NCBI GenBank assembly: GCA_024195585.1
Contig: SWBL01000205.1
Coordinates: 27,675 to 91,674 of the forward strand
Direction: 5' to 3'
Origin: Aureobasidium sp. EXF-3400
Lineage: Eukaryota; Ascomycota; Dothideomycetes; Dothideales; Saccotheciaceae
Length of the DNA stretch: 64,000 nucleotides
The position numbers and the translations under genes are program-made. Positions 1-12,104 of the stretch are shown here, piece after piece. A model generated the notes under the pieces. The model was not told the origin of the DNA. It saw nothing but the letters and a program-made list of their open reading frames with translations, and made no database searches. Every line of letters begins with the position of its first letter. Positions within the stretch are counted from its first letter, which is position 1.

Positions 1-165
1 CCTTCATGCAGTGTCTTGTGCCGGGGCAGTCGCCAGAGGAAGTTGCGAGAGATTGGGGATTCCCGAACTGGTCAAGGATTCGAGATGATGGATGTCGAGG
101 CACTTTTCCAGGATACTATGTCGTCGGCGGGAGTGAGTAAGGGCAGAGTGTTCATGTCCAAGTGA
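1..165 (+). CDS. Possible 3' end of a gene cut by the window start
   Basis: The first 165 bases are open on the + strand in frame 1 up to a TGA at 163-165, ending in residues such as FEMMDVEALFQDTM. Frame 3 is also open to a TAA near position 140 and reads like protein as well. A consensus donor (GTGAGT) near 131 could join one of them to a later exon. Either frame could be the tail of an upstream gene. I do not recognise the family, and too little is present to decide between a real coding end and chance. Confidence 0.2.
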   Translation, partial: PSCSVLCRGSRQRKLREIGDSRTGQGFEMMDVEALFQDTMSSAGVSKGRVFMSK

Positions 166-833
166 GGCGATTGGAACGGCCGGCTTCTAGAAGTGAACGA
201 TCGCAGGAAGCACCGTATCTACAGAACCGACATGGATACAAATGACGACTACTTTATGCGCCAGTACTGAGGGAACGACGTTCACGGTGCCCGATTAGAA
301 ACATTGTCCTCGTTCGAGGAGGGCAGACTTCAGTAGGCAAACATCTTTCGGCCTTCTGGAAGAACGTGACCGTGCGTGGGTCCTGCTAGAACTGGAAGTA
401 GTGACGAGCCAAAAGTCCAAAGTCCGGACCGCGAGAATCCATTGCCCAATGCGGCCACCTTCAGCGTGGCGCGCTGACTGAGGCTTGGAAGTTGGACCTC
501 GAAGAGGAGTCATCCTTGTGTTGCAACATTATTATACATAGCAACATCCTTCAGCTACTTATTCTTGTTCCTTGCAACCCAACCATTTAAATACAGACAG
601 TCACTTGCTTGTGGTTTCACACGCGACCCCCGAGAAGCAGAAGAATAATCGCCAGACCCTGCACGCCCCAGCAGAGCAGGTGCACCAGCTGCCTTTCAAC
701 AGTCGCCCGATCATCCTTCTCCGCACGTTTAAGCGACTGCCCGCCGACCCGCTTTCTTGTTCCATCCCAAGAGAATTTATCTCTTTCTTTCACCGCAATC
801 TCGCAACACAACATCCCCCTCCACACAGCAAAA

Positions 834-1635
834 ATGGGCAAAGGTCTACGATCAAGCGTCAACAAGACCAACAACAGAAAGCTCAAGAAGAATGTCTTTG
901 GCCCCGTCGAGACTGCTCGCACAGAGCGTCTGTCGCAAAAGCTGCTCGAATTAGCCTCCCAGCCAAAGCCCCCAAAGTCCGACATGGAAGTTGAGGAATC
1001 AAATGGTGAGAATTCTTTCTCTCGCGAAACATACCTGCCCAAACTGACGTTGCTATGCGCAGACTCGAAGCAGGCCGAGTCCGAGGCCAAGGCTACCAAC
1101 GCAAATGGTGCGTTAAATGCTCTTGCAATTCCGGTGCCAAAGTCGCTCGCCCATCAATGTCCTGCTACTGCTGCTGCCTCGATGAACATGCTCACTCCTC
1201 CGCCTACCCCTCCGCTCGACATCTCCGACTTCAGCAATCCCTCTGTCAGATCTGCGCATCGACGTTATGCCGACGAACAACTCTTCTTCCACCTCCTGGG
1301 TGTCTCGACCGACATTCACGGCTTCGACTCGTTCGGCAACATTTGTTTAGGTTTCGGATCCGACTCTGAGAGTGACAACGAGAGTAGCAGCAGTAGCAGC
1401 AGCCTTGGCAGCGGCTATGAGTGAGCCAGTTGACTGTCTGAACGAGGCTAACCCGCCTTTTTCATCATCAGACACCGCAATGGACGTCGACTTGACCAAC
1501 GCACCCAGAACAAGCTGGATCAAGGCCGAGAAGAGGGCCAAGGAAGAAAAGCGCAACCGCATCGCAAAGAAGCAAAAGCGCAAGGTCATCAACCAAATGA
1601 CTTTCAAGAAGAACCCTCGTACCGGAAAGAAGTGA
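834..1635 (+). CDS. DUF2423 family small basic protein (YBL028C-like)
   Basis: The N-terminus (MGKGLRSSVNKTNNRKLKKN, then FGPVETARTERLS) is the conserved start of the DUF2423 family, small basic nuclear/nucleolar proteins of fungi (yeast YBL028C, function poorly known). Exons that keep frame are 834-1005, 1063-1107 and 1472-1635, giving about 126 aa and ending in a Lys/Arg-rich tail (AKKQKRKVINQMTFKKNPR) suited to RNA or nucleolar binding. Intron 1 is 57 nt. The second intron would be 364 nt, unusually long here, and most of it is open in the upstream frame, so an alternative middle exon cannot be excluded. The start at 834 follows CAAA and matches the family start, although the frame is open further upstream. 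Confidence 0.75.
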
Positions 1636-2135
1636 GAGGCATCACCACGTCATTTTCACGCTTCGAGGTCACCGGACGAGTTTCGAGACATCTGGTCTCA
1701 GGGGAGGACAGAAGGAGAAGTCAGAAGAAAGCATCAGGGTGCGACCTTATCGCCGCAGCCCAACGGAGTTCTGGAAAGGATAGAAGGTCTGTCTTGGGTT
1801 CCAACAAAAAGGATTACTGGCGTAAGAAACACCAAAGGCTGGCGGCACTGTTACGAAGTTTTAGCATACGCGACTTTCAAATTCACGCGAAGAATCGAGT
1901 TGCATTTATCTGTTCTCAAAACTGGTGCGAACACTGGAATAAGGATATCGATGATATTAGTGATGAAGCAATGCCTATATGGGTATCCATGCCCAAACTC
2001 CTAGCTATGATCGAAACAACCCCCGTCCTCTCGTAATCACAATATATCAAACAATGTTTCCAACGCCTAGCACCTCCTTGCCATGAATTGGAACACTCCA
2101 CGAGCTCGTAGACCAGAAGTCGAATGTGCTCCACC
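1636..2135. other. Spacer, convergent 3' region
   Basis: This 500-base gap separates the DUF2423 gene (+) from the Erf4-like gene (-). A 134-codon open frame at 1632-2036 has no recognisable composition or domain and is best read as 3' untranslated sequence. Confidence 0.5.
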
Positions 2136-2939
2136 TCACATCGACATGACATCCCCATCACCGACATCAATATGCGGGTCAGGTATCTGGATGTCGAGGC
2201 TCAAAAAGCCCGTCCTCCTCAGATCAATCAACCTGACTTCTCTGCCTTCCCTTTCAGCCTCAGTGTTCCATCCCTCGACCCATCTCTCCATGTCTCTTAC
2301 TCCTCTCTTTACTCCGGTCCAGCCAAAGTTATCCCACAGAAATCCTGTCGCAACGCCCATCAGAGCATCGAACCAACTGGCCCAAGTATTCGGCTCAAAG
2401 GCGTGCTTCAACATGGGATTCAGCGTCTCAATGACATTTCTGAAATCCGATTCAGACATCCATAAATCCAGAATCTCGGGGTATAGGTTTTGAAGGGCTG
2501 GGTAGAGATCTCCTGCAGCCAGCCAGTCTCGCTGTATTCTGATGACACGAGTGCTCGCATAGAGAGGAGATGAGAGGGCGACATGAGGATTTAGATGTGG
2601 GAAACAGGGATGTGAAGGACCCCAGGGCAGTTCATCGTCCAAGTGTGTGTCGTGGCTGTGTGCACTGGCTGTGTAGTCTACGTTGGGAATACCTTGCCAT
2701 CCTGGGGTTGGCGGGAGAAGACTGGGATGGAGACTTGGAGGTCGAAGGGAGTTGCGACTGGATTGTTCGTGAAGGGTGCGTCTGCTAGGTTTGCGATTCA
2801 CAGGAAGAGAGGCTCGTGAGGGTCGTGAGTGAAGGCTGTGTGCTGGTTGTGATTCGACATCAGGGATCGGAGGCGGTGGTGGATGGTTTTGAATGTTCGA
2901 GACTTCTTCTACGCCGGCAAGTCTGTTGAAGGGTTGCAT
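2136..2939 (-). CDS. Golgin A7/ERF4 family protein (palmitoyltransferase accessory subunit)
   Basis: A 267-aa single-exon gene. Residues about 130-240 match the Erf4/GOLGA7 domain: an RVIRIQRDW strand, then SESDFRNVIETLNPMLKHAF, a WFDALMGVATGFLWD segment with a short hydrophobic hairpin, and the closing KRGVRDMERWVEGWN. Known members partner with DHHC enzymes (yeast Erf2-Erf4, human ZDHHC9-GOLGA7) to palmitoylate Ras at ER/Golgi membranes; that role here is inferred from the domain. Residues 1-125 are proline/serine-rich and probably disordered, common in filamentous fungal homologues. The start at 2939 is the first Met of the frame; no intron is needed. Confidence 0.85.
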   Translation of the reverse strand: MQPFNRLAGVEEVSNIQNHPPPPPIPDVESQPAHSLHSRPSRASLPVNRKPSRRTLHEQSSRNSLRPPSLHPSLLPPTPGWQGIPNVDYTASAHSHDTHLDDELPWGPSHPCFPHLNPHVALSSPLYASTRVIRIQRDWLAAGDLYPALQNLYPEILDLWMSESDFRNVIETLNPMLKHAFEPNTWASWFDALMGVATGFLWDNFGWTGVKRGVRDMERWVEGWNTEAEREGREVRLIDLRRTGFLSLDIQIPDPHIDVGDGDVMSM

Positions 2940-3696
2940 ATTGTTTGCTGCGACTCGACCCCTTCGAGATGAGGATGGAGTAGTGCAGGTACAAGGATTA
3001 TTTGCGCTGGTACTTGTGGTGGTCGTTCGCTCTGTATCGTTTCAATCCTTGCGTACTTGGTATAGAAGATAGCGAGTAGTGAAATGCAGGTGACGGCTTT
3101 CCGGTCAGATGATAATGTTGTACATGATCTTCCTGTCGAGAGTCGCAATTTCCCAGGGCCTTGATGGCGCTCAAGGTGCACGTCCCTCGTCCATTTCCGA
3201 TCTCCGAGTATCTATCTACCCTCATCTTCTCATCTTCCGGAAGCATGCAATGTGTGACCACTTCGCAGTCTTTCCTCTTACCGTGTACTAAAGTCTGTAA
3301 CTTCCGCAGTACTCCAACTACAGCTAACAGCAGAATGTAGACTATAAAAAGGCACAATTGTTTTGTAAAGCAGAGGCATGTCCACGGAGCGTCGACAAAC
3401 TGTTGCCTCTCAGTGGATAGCATCTTGCTTCCTTATACTTTTATGCATTTCTACAGCTATACGCGTTACATGCTTTAGTACACGGGGCGCTGCAAGAAGA
3501 CTGTCGCATCACTAGTAGATGCAAATGCGGGTCCTTGTTGACGCCCTTCTAAAATGCTCCGTCGCCTGTCGTCCGACTGGCTAATGACCCTGTTTGACAT
3601 CACGCCTAGACGGTTAATGCAGTCGGAAGTGTACTCGAATACGCCTCCTTCCATAGGTATATAACCACACAGAAGCTGCATTCAGGCTCCTCATCT
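2940..3696. other. Divergent intergenic region between Erf4-like gene and hydrolase
   Basis: 757 bases containing the promoters of both divergent genes. Short open frames on either strand (for example 2998-3423 -) lack coding character. An A/T box (TATAAAA) occurs near 3344, and a better placed TATA element lies at 3658-3664. Confidence 0.5.
3658..3664 (+). promoter_or_regulatory. TATA-box candidate of the alpha/beta hydrolase gene
   Basis: TATATAA lies 33-39 bases upstream of the hydrolase ATG at 3697. If used, the 5' leader would be very short, and initiation at the internal ATG at 3763 would become plausible. Confidence 0.4.
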
Positions 3697-4641
3697 ATGT
3701 CTCGCGTGCCTGTCTTTGCTCGTCAACTCCTGTCCAACCTCCGTAACAATCTTACAAATATGTCCAAGCCGATAACTGACAACGCCTCCCTCTCCGCCAC
3801 CACGCAAATCTCCCAGAACCACCATCCTGCAAAGCTGTCACAATACTCCGGCCTTGAGCACCTACCAGCTGCTGCAAAACTGCCTTCGGTTGTCAAATCG
3901 TTCAATCTCAGAGTTCAGGATGGTATTGATGGCACCGTTCCAGCATTCCTGCACCTGCCCAAGGATTATCAAAATCAGCAGAAAACAGCTGCAATCCTTC
4001 TCTCTGGAGCTGGTGGTGGTGTAGTTGGCCCTTCTAGTATCTACCTTAGTATGGCAGACAAATTGGCTTCTCTACAAAATGGTCTTCCTGTTCTACGCAT
4101 GGATTATCGTTTCCCAGCTCGTAACAAGTTTTGCGTTCCGGATGTTCTGGCAGCTATGGATTATCTCAAAACTCAGCATAACGTCAGTCGATTTGTCCTG
4201 GTTGGATGGTCCTTCGGTGGTGCTCCAGTGTTCACAGTTGGTGGTCAAGATGCCAGAGTCGTTGGGTGTGCGACTGTCGCATCTCAGACTGCAGAGACAG
4301 AAGGCATCAGAGTGGTAGGAAGAAGAGGTGTGCCGGTGTTGCTGTTACATGGTACTGGCGATCGCACCCTGAGTCCGCAGTGTAGTGAGAGACTGTACGA
4401 TATGTACGGGTCCAAAGGAGGACACAGAAGGGTGCATTACTTTGAGGGAGATGACCACGCGCTTACAAGGAACAGTAGCGAGGCCGAAAAGATGCTCTGT
4501 GAGTTCATCGCAGATATCGCTGGATTGAACGTCGGCAGTATCGAGAGTGGTCTTTTGAGCAAGAGTCTTGTTGACGATGAAGACAAGGTCAACAAGATGA
4601 AGCAGGGTGGTGACTTGAGGGGTGCTGAGAGCGCTGAATAG
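3697..4641 (+). CDS. Alpha/beta hydrolase (KANL3/Tex30-like)
   Basis: A 314-aa single-exon protein with the alpha/beta-hydrolase fold of the KANL3/Tex30 and dienelactone-hydrolase-like group. An oxyanion-loop segment (LLSGAGGGVVGP) follows strand 1. The nucleophile elbow GWSFGG places Ser at residue 172, the acid is probably Asp222 in HGTGDRT, and the catalytic His is probably His254 in GDDHALT, so the triad is complete. The substrate is unknown. The first 20 or so residues (Arg/Leu-rich, no acidic residues) could be a mitochondrial presequence, and a second start at 3763 (MSKPITDN) would give a cytosolic form. The C-terminal 45 residues beyond the fold are polar. Confidence 0.8.
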   Translation: MSRVPVFARQLLSNLRNNLTNMSKPITDNASLSATTQISQNHHPAKLSQYSGLEHLPAAAKLPSVVKSFNLRVQDGIDGTVPAFLHLPKDYQNQQKTAAILLSGAGGGVVGPSSIYLSMADKLASLQNGLPVLRMDYRFPARNKFCVPDVLAAMDYLKTQHNVSRFVLVGWSFGGAPVFTVGGQDARVVGCATVASQTAETEGIRVVGRRGVPVLLLHGTGDRTLSPQCSERLYDMYGSKGGHRRVHYFEGDDHALTRNSSEAEKMLCEFIADIAGLNVGSIESGLLSKSLVDDEDKVNKMKQGGDLRGAESAE

Positions 4642-6079
4642 ACATCCTCCTCACATCGGATTCAATCACAAATGATCCATGCAATCATATAAGGCTTGTG
4701 CCCTGTCATTGTATCAAAAGCTTTAGATAGCATGTCACATAACTGGCTGAGAATGTGCTACTCCATACAGGGTGACAAGGTCAAACTGACCCTACCTGGA
4801 AGCGTCTGCTTTCCTTCCTCGGAAAGTTGAAGGCGTCTTTGCAACAAGGATGCTCTTCAAGCGCAAACATGAGCTCTGAAAGAGATGATCCAAGACAATG
4901 AAGATGACCTCTGTTTCTTTTGGCAGTATTATATTTGGCCGTTTTCCATACTGCTAGTTCGACCGTTGAGTCGAAGAACGCTCGCCGTTTAAGCAAGCGT
5001 GTACAAAGTCTGGTGAAATTGGAGACTCGTGTGACGCAAATATTTCACCAACTCCATGTCCTCGTGCCCTCGGGATCGGTCCGAGAGATGTATCCTGAAT
5101 TAACCAAGTGGACGGCAAATGTCCGACCAAGATTGATTCAGCTTCATTTGACACAACTCGGGACATCGAGTTTTACAGCATGTGCTTCGCAGGTCGAGAA
5201 AACCCCATGTATAGCTTTATGGTTTTGATCAATGGACTGAACACAGACATGCACGATAGAAAGAGCCGGCGAAAGTATTCGGCTACAGCGACGCGGAAAG
5301 GCGACCTGCTTGGTGGAATTGGAGACATGGATGACTTGTCGTCGTTCGATGCACGGGCCAGAGAACATGTCTGACAGGAGAGGGCTGATCGTACCGAGCC
5401 AGTACCCTGTGCGGCGGCGAGTCAACCGAGTTTGCAGGAGCTTGCGCTACTACTAACGGCCGGTAAATCTGGAGAGAAGTCACCTAGCTTAGGCTCCGCC
5501 GCCGGGGCACGGTCGAAGGATGAGGCCAGCAGTACAGTGAAACACACGATAGTTGTGTCTCCGCGACTGCTCGGTAAGAGTTTTGGGGTGTTTCGACAAA
5601 CAAAGAGCATCAAGTAGCCAAACGTGGAGAAAGCGTAGAGCAGTTGAGATTATTTCCGATCTGCATATACATAAGGGTGGAACAAACTGCGGCACGCGGC
5701 TGTGGCTGATCTTGGTGACCCACACCAGCCAGCTCTCAAATTGAGTTTTGGGGCGCAACCGACTGGTCGACAGAGTTGTGGACGGGGGCCCATTCGGAGA
5801 CAGCCATCTGCGGTTGTGCGTTTTCCTTCCATACGTGTCTCTCCTATCGGCCGGCCTCCACTCATCACCATCTCTCCACAGCATCCATCACCCATCGGCG
5901 CCGTCATCTCGAGTCCATCGGCGCGAGCCCATCTGAGCGAGTCTTAGTCCGCTTTAGGCTCACCTAAACATTGTGCCTGTTCGCGACGCCGAGCAAAGTC
6001 GCGACGCGCTTCCCAGTGCAGCTGCGCCCACCATCGATTGCATCCATCACCAGCCGACACCGCCAATTTCCACGTCGCC
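4642..6079. other. Long intergenic region upstream of tup1
   Basis: 1.4 kb with no convincing gene. Small open frames on both strands overlap each other and show no domain or conserved composition. It is bounded by the hydrolase stop and the Tup1 start, and probably contains the Tup1 promoter and a pyrimidine-rich 5' leader (about 5820-6079). Confidence 0.5.
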
Positions 6080-8381
6080 ATGTACAACGCGCATCGTGGC
6101 ATAGCCGGCGCTCCGGCTCCGCCAAACAACCGTCTTGTCGAGCTGCTCGAGCAGGTCCGCGCCGAGTTCGAGGCCCAGGGTGGACGTGCAAACGAGTATG
6201 AGCATCAGCGTGAGTCGTCCCCGTTTGTCCCGACAAACACCTGCCCGTGAGGCACTTATCTATCGTTACATGGTCCATCTCCTGTAGCTTTATGACTGCC
6301 CACTTGGTCCCCAATCGTTCCTTTCCTCGTCGTCGTTGGCGATATGGCTTTCCCCAATCCCGATGTTGTTTATGCCGATTACACCGGAAGCTTATACGAT
6401 CTAGTCGCAAACCAAATCCAGGAGATGGAGCTCGTCCGCAGCAAGATCTTCCAGCTCGAGCAGACCCATATGCAGATGAAGCAAAAGTACGTTCCTGTCA
6501 CCCTGCTTTCTTGTCTCGCAATCGACGCCAGCTAAACTTTTAATGCAGATACGAGGAAGATATTTCCCGTTTGCGCCGCGACCTTGAGGCTCGTGGAGGT
6601 CCCAGCCAGTCTTCACACACCGGTCCTTCGCAACCCCCTCCGCCTTCAATTGGCCATGGCCCTGCCAATCTCTTCCAGGGTATCATGGCCGGCGCGACTG
6701 CTCAGGGTGGCCCGGGTCTTGCTCCACCTCCTCAAGACGGACCACCTCAGGGAGTCCCTGCCCACATCCAAGGTCCACCTGGGTTGAACCCTCCTCCGGG
6801 TCCTCCTCAGCATGCTCCTTTCGGCGGTTACGGCCAGCCCCCAGCTGGTGTTAATGGTATGAGTCTCAGACCTAAATCGAGTGCCGAAGAAACTAACACG
6901 ATTCTACAGGCTATGGCCCTGCTCCTCCTCAGCCTACAGCTTCTCCCGGCCCTGGCAAGCCCCGAACCAACGCTCGTGGTCCTCCTGGCATTCCCGGAAC
7001 CCCTCAGCAGAACAACGCAAACCCTTACCCCGGTTCTCCCGCTATGGCACGCCCCACTCCTCCTCCCGCTCTCGCGCAACAACAGCAGGCTCTTTCTCTT
7101 CCCCAACACCAGCAATATACCCAAGAGCTTGGTGGTAGCGGCAACCAGTTGGTCGACTTAGCAGTTGAAACTCTCCCCAGCAACCTCAAGCGCGAGGGTG
7201 AAGACTGGTACGCTGTTTTCAACCCCCGTGTCCGTCGCACCTTGGACGTTGAGCTCGTCCACAACTTGGCCCACCAGAGCGTAGTTTGCTGTGTTCGTTT
7301 CAGTCGTGATGGAAGATTTGTTGCTACTGGTTGCAACCGATCTGCTCAGATCTTTGACGTTGAGAGTGGCCAGCAGGTCAAGCATCTGCAGGACACCAGC
7401 TTGCCTCAGGATGGTGACCTTTATATCAGAAGTGTCTGCTTCAGTCCTGATGGTCAATACTTGGCCACTGGTGCCGAAGATAAGATCATTCGCGTTCGTA
7501 CAAACTTTCGTATCGACATTAGTTATTTGCTGACTCAAAGCTCTAGATTTGGGAAATTGCCGCTGGCCAGATCCGTCACCAATTCGCTGGTCACGAGCAA
7601 GATATTTACTCTCTTGACTATTCTTCTGATGGTCGTTACATTGCATCAGGATCCGGTGATCGCACCGTTCGTGTTTGGGATATTCCTAACAACCAGTGTG
7701 TTCTCTGCTTGACCATTGAAGATGGCGTCACCACCGTCGCCATCTCACCCGACAACCGTTTCTTGGCCGCTGGCAGTCTGGACAAGAGTGTCAGAGTATG
7801 GGAGCTGGCGAGTGGAAATCTCCTCGAGAGACTGGAGGAGGCGGGTGGCAACCCTGGCCACAAGGACAGCGTCTACTCCGTCGCATTCTCACCTGGCAGC
7901 AGAGAACTCGTCTCTGGCAGTCTGGACAGAACCATCAGAATGTGGGAGCTTCAGCCCCACTACCCTGGCAACCAAAACATGCCACCAAGAAACCCTCGTG
8001 GAGGCAAGTGCATTCGCACTTTTGAGGGTCACAAGGTTCGTTTCGCACTTTGGATATCGAGGATCAAACACTGACGTACTTCTAAAGGACTTCGTTCTCA
8101 GTGTTGCACTTTCGCCCGACGGTGAATGGGTTCTGTCTGGTTCAAAAGACAGGGGTGTTCAGTTCTGGAACCCTCAGACTGGTGATGCTCAACTCATGCT
8201 CCAAGGACACAAGAACTCTGTCATTTCAGTCGCACCCAGTCCCGTTCCAGGCGGTCTGTTCGCTACTGGAAGCGGAGACATGCGTGCGAGAATTTGGAGG
8301 TTCGTTTCATCCTGCTAAAACCATATGGCTCTTGACTAACAATATCCCAGATTCTCGAGGTACGACCCCGCTCGCGGCTGA
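6080..8381 (+). CDS. tup1: Transcriptional corepressor Tup1/RCO-1
   Basis: Seven exons keep frame: 6080-6209, 6405-6486, 6549-6856, 6910-7493, 7547-8035, 8088-8299, 8351-8381, giving 611 aa, close to Neurospora RCO-1. Residues 1-80 form the Tup_N tetramerisation coiled coil ([16 protein letters not shown], then [17 protein letters not shown]). A Pro/Gln/Gly-rich linker follows, and from about residue 290 there are seven WD repeats ([59 protein letters not shown]). With Ssn6/Cyc8 this protein recruits histone deacetylases to repressed promoters; binding is through Tup_N and the propeller. The first intron (195 nt) lies inside the coiled-coil coding part, and the last exon codes only about ten residues. 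The start is the only ATG that yields Tup_N. Confidence 0.95.
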
Positions 8382-9303
8382 GCAGTTGGGACCAAATGAC
8401 AAGTCCAAAATCGAGTCTCTTGGATATTTACGTACATTGTTTTCAATCTCGCTTGCATTTGCTGATTCCCTGGTTGTTCTTACTCGGTCTGTCTGTATAG
8501 CTGTTATGTGGCACATAAGTGCATGAAGAGTTTACATCAAGATGGCAAAGACTGAAGAACAACAAAGAAAGGAAGTGATGATGGAAGTCTAGCAAGACAA
8601 AAAGACAGGGAGTGTCTAGGGGCGACATATGGCCTCATGCATCAATGGTTCACGAATACCAGCATTTCGAAAGTTATGGACGTGTCTCGCATTGACAGCA
8701 CATAGCACAGTGTTCAGAGAGATTGTCTTAGTACCTCTTTTGTAGCCTTTCCGTCAATCTAATTTATACCCTTTTATTGTTCGATTCCTTCTATGCTCCC
8801 GCTGCTTGAAGACTTTGTGAGGATGAAATGTGCTAGAGTGGACTGGGCCAGATTTCCAGCTATGCGAACACATATGCACGAGGAGGAGAAGGCTCTCGTA
8901 TTGCTGGTTGTCGAGTTACACGAATCGCGGACATAAGCGACGGTGAATCTTATGGCTGAGGTTTGCCAGGAGGACGGCTGGAGCGCCAAGATTCGATGAT
9001 GACCGAAATGTGGGAGGAAGTCGCAGTCGACTTGTGGGAAGCTGCTCTTGCCTAGGATCTTCTCTTTCTATCCGCTTTGTCAGGCAGCAGAACCTTGGAC
9101 CCGACTGCTCCTTTCCAGCGTAAATCAGAATCGACTCGAAAGCATCAACATCGGCCGAGTCTCCATCGACACCCCACGACTCACGAGAAAAAGACCCGTC
9201 TCGGAACCTGCGTTAACTCCGAAACGCGATCGCGCGCATACAAGACAGCCATACCATCTTTCAAGCAGTCGTCAGCTTGTCGCGCAGCCGTGCCGTCGCT
9301 GTC
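8382..9303. other. Spacer between tup1 and the Zn2Cys6 gene
   Basis: About 920 bases: the tup1 3' region followed by the promoter and leader of the transcription factor gene. No gene, RNA or repeat could be recognised. Confidence 0.5.
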
Positions 9304-12104
9304 ATGACGCCTACACCCCCCACGACCAATTCTTCGACCGGCGCATCTCCCGATAATGGCCAATTTCGCGTGGTGCGCAAGAGAAACCGAATCCCTCTCT
9401 CATGTGGTCCTTGTAGACACAGAAAGTGAGTCTTCTCGCAGAGAACTTGGTTACAGACATCTGACTTCTGGTGGAGGCTGAAATGTAATCGTGGACACCC
9501 TTGCGACAACTGCACCAAGCGCGGCGACACTAGCTCATGTGTCTATGCCTCTCCCAGCGCGCGTAAGAAGCCCGGCATCCACCATGTACCCACCGGCACC
9601 CCAGACGACATGCAGAATCGCATCGATCGACTCGAGAGTCTGGTCCTGTCGCTCATGACCAACGGCACCCAGGCTGCTGGTCCTTCCGCTGCACACGCTG
9701 CCATCAACTCGAGCAGGAGTAACAGTCTTGGTACATCCATCAGCATGCCCTTGGATCCCCACAGAGACAGCATCAGAGAAGTTGAAGGAGAAGACAGCGA
9801 TATCAACGACGTTGCTCAAGATATTGGTATCATGAAGATTGACGGCGCCAAAGCCTTCTTCGTGCCAGATGCGCATTGGTACGCCATTCTGTCGGATATT
9901 GCTGAGGTCAAAAACTACTTTGCCAGTCACAAAGAGCAATACCAAGAACAGTTCAGGAAGGTCGAGGCCTCGAAACAGGACGATGCCTCGGGCTCGTTCC
10001 TGTTCAAAGGACCCAGGCTGAACAACAAGGCCGAAATTCTCGTTACATTGCCCGACAAGAACGCTGTTGATGATTTGGTAAAGCGCTACTTCCAATCATA
10101 CGATCCAGCCGTCCGTAAGTATATGCTACAAACGCTTTGCTGTTCTCTTTGGAAGCTAACTGTACCAGACATTATTCATGGCCCGACGTTTCAAGGGCAA
10201 TACGACAGACACTGGCAGAACCCTAATGAGACCCCTGTCACCTTCCTCGCGCTGCTATACGGCATGATGACCCTCGCGCTACAATCGTACACTAGAGCAG
10301 GCGACGAGCCACCGGAGTATCAGGGTAGATCGCATGACCTGTCCGTCTCCTTCAAGCGACTCACAGCGCAATGTATTGTGCTTGCAGATATCACTCAGCC
10401 AATGCCACAATTGGTTGAAGCCCTTATACTACACATACAGGCCGAGCACAGTAGCAGCAATGATGCCGAAACTGGCATTCTCTTGCTTGTCAACTTGTGC
10501 ACCCGCCTGGCAATGCGTATGGGTTATCATAGAGACTCTGGCCCGTACCCTAACGTTTCGCCATTCACTGCCGAGATGAGACGACGGGTTTGGGCCTTTG
10601 TTCGCCAGGCTGATTTGCTCTTCTCTTGCCAATTTGGTCTCCCTCCCACTGTTCGTCCCGACGCCACTGACTCTGATCTTCCGCACAACATATTTGATGA
10701 TGAGTTCACAGAGGACATGAAGTTGTTGCCTCCTTCCAGACCAGAGTCGGAGGTCACTCCAGCATCATACATGATCGCCAAGGCTCGGCTGATATCGTGT
10801 TTTGGCCAGATTGTTGAGCGCATCCAATCAGTGACATCGCCTCCGGCCTACGAGGAGATCATGAAATTAGATGCCCAGCTTCGTGAGGCTCGTACTCAGA
10901 TTCCGCCTCATCTTCAGATGAAGCCTCCTTCGGAACTGGCTACGGTTGCACCCAACCTCATCATGCAAACATACGCTTTGGAGTTGATCTATCTCAAGTC
11001 GCAATGCATGTTGCACCGCAAATTCATCGCTAGAGGACGTGACTCGCCACGTTACGCATACTCCAGACGAACTTGCATTGATGCCTCGATGGAGATGCTC
11101 AACCATCAAGCTACCCTGTACTTGGAGTCACGGGATGGGGGCAAGCTGCGTTCGGTGAAGTGGTCCATCTCTTCACTCACGACCCACGACTTTTTGCTTG
11201 CAGCCATGATTGTGTGTCTCGACCTTTACCACACCTCGGAGTCCGACCGAAGTGTGATCAAGACATCTTCATCAAACCCGTCATCTCCATTGAATGGAGA
11301 TGTGTGGACGCAAGACCGAAGAGAACAGATGATCATTGCGCTCCAACACTGCGCTTCGATCTGGGAAAGTCTGCGAGATAAGAGCATGGAAGCTTACAAA
11401 GCATCCACGCAGCTTCGCGTCATGTTGGGCAAACTGAAGGCACAGGAACAGCAACAGACGTCAATGGTTGGCAGCAGAGAGCAGCAAATGCGCAGCACGA
11501 ACCAATATGGCATGCGTAACCATTCCTTTGGTGCCTTCCCCAACGGTCAAGTATCTGATCTCGTTGAAGACGAAGTTCCACCTGAACACTCTGCTGCGAT
11601 GACCCTGGGACTGCTGTCTTCTGGAGGCGTTAGTCCTAATGCTGGATTTGCCTCGAATGCTCCTGGCTCGTTGGGCATGGAAACGCGTGGATTCCCAGCT
11701 AGTATGGCCGGTTTGCTCAATGAGCCTATGGCTGAGCGTACGGGATTGACACCGCAGTATGGTGGTGTGGATGTTAATGGCGCACAAGCTGTCCAAGGTG
11801 CTGCATCTCCTTTCACGCAGCTTTTTGGTGGCGCCGCACCAGAAGTAGATTGGGTACGTCTTGTATCTTGACATTAATATCCTCGATAATGACTAACTTG
11901 GAACAGGGTGCCTGGGACTCGTATGTTCAAGGAGAACCCATGCAGATGTGGTCAATGAACCTTGAAGTAAACCCACTGGACAGCCAACAAGCTCAACAAC
12001 AGCAAGCGCAACAACAGGCACAACAGCAGTTGGCTCAACAGGCACAGCAAGCGAGCATGAACAACATGTTTATGGGTCCAGCGGGCGCAGCCAATATGAT
12101 GTAA
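9304..12104 (+). CDS. Zn2Cys6 fungal transcription factor with Fungal_trans domain
   Basis: Four exons (9304-9425, 9477-10114, 10169-11853, 11907-12104) encode 880 aa. The Zn2Cys6 DNA-binding cluster has Cys at 34, 37, 44, 50, 53 and 62 (CX2CX6CX5CX2CX8C), followed by a short linker and a probable dimerisation helix (QNRIDRLESLVLSLM). The middle region carries the fungal-specific transcription factor domain (HIIHGPTFQGQYDRHW after intron 2, then RLAMRMGYHRDSG and FTAEMRRRVWAFVRQ). The C-terminus is glutamine-rich (Q/A repeats), a typical activation region. Intron 1 interrupts the zinc cluster at codon 41; intron 2 is 54 nt and in frame, but its GTAAGT donor, CTAAC branch and the restored domain sequence show that it is spliced. 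Targets are unknown. Confidence 0.92.

Noticed and set aside
609..833. N-terminal extension of the DUF2423 frame
   Set aside because: Pyrimidine-rich leader sequence; the conserved family start is the Met at 834.
1632..2036. 134-codon open frame on the + strand
   Set aside because: Follows the DUF2423 stop, with no domain or splice partner; treated as 3' untranslated sequence.
5489..5884. 131-codon - strand open frame upstream of tup1
   Set aside because: Low-complexity shadow in a GC-rich leader; no conserved features.
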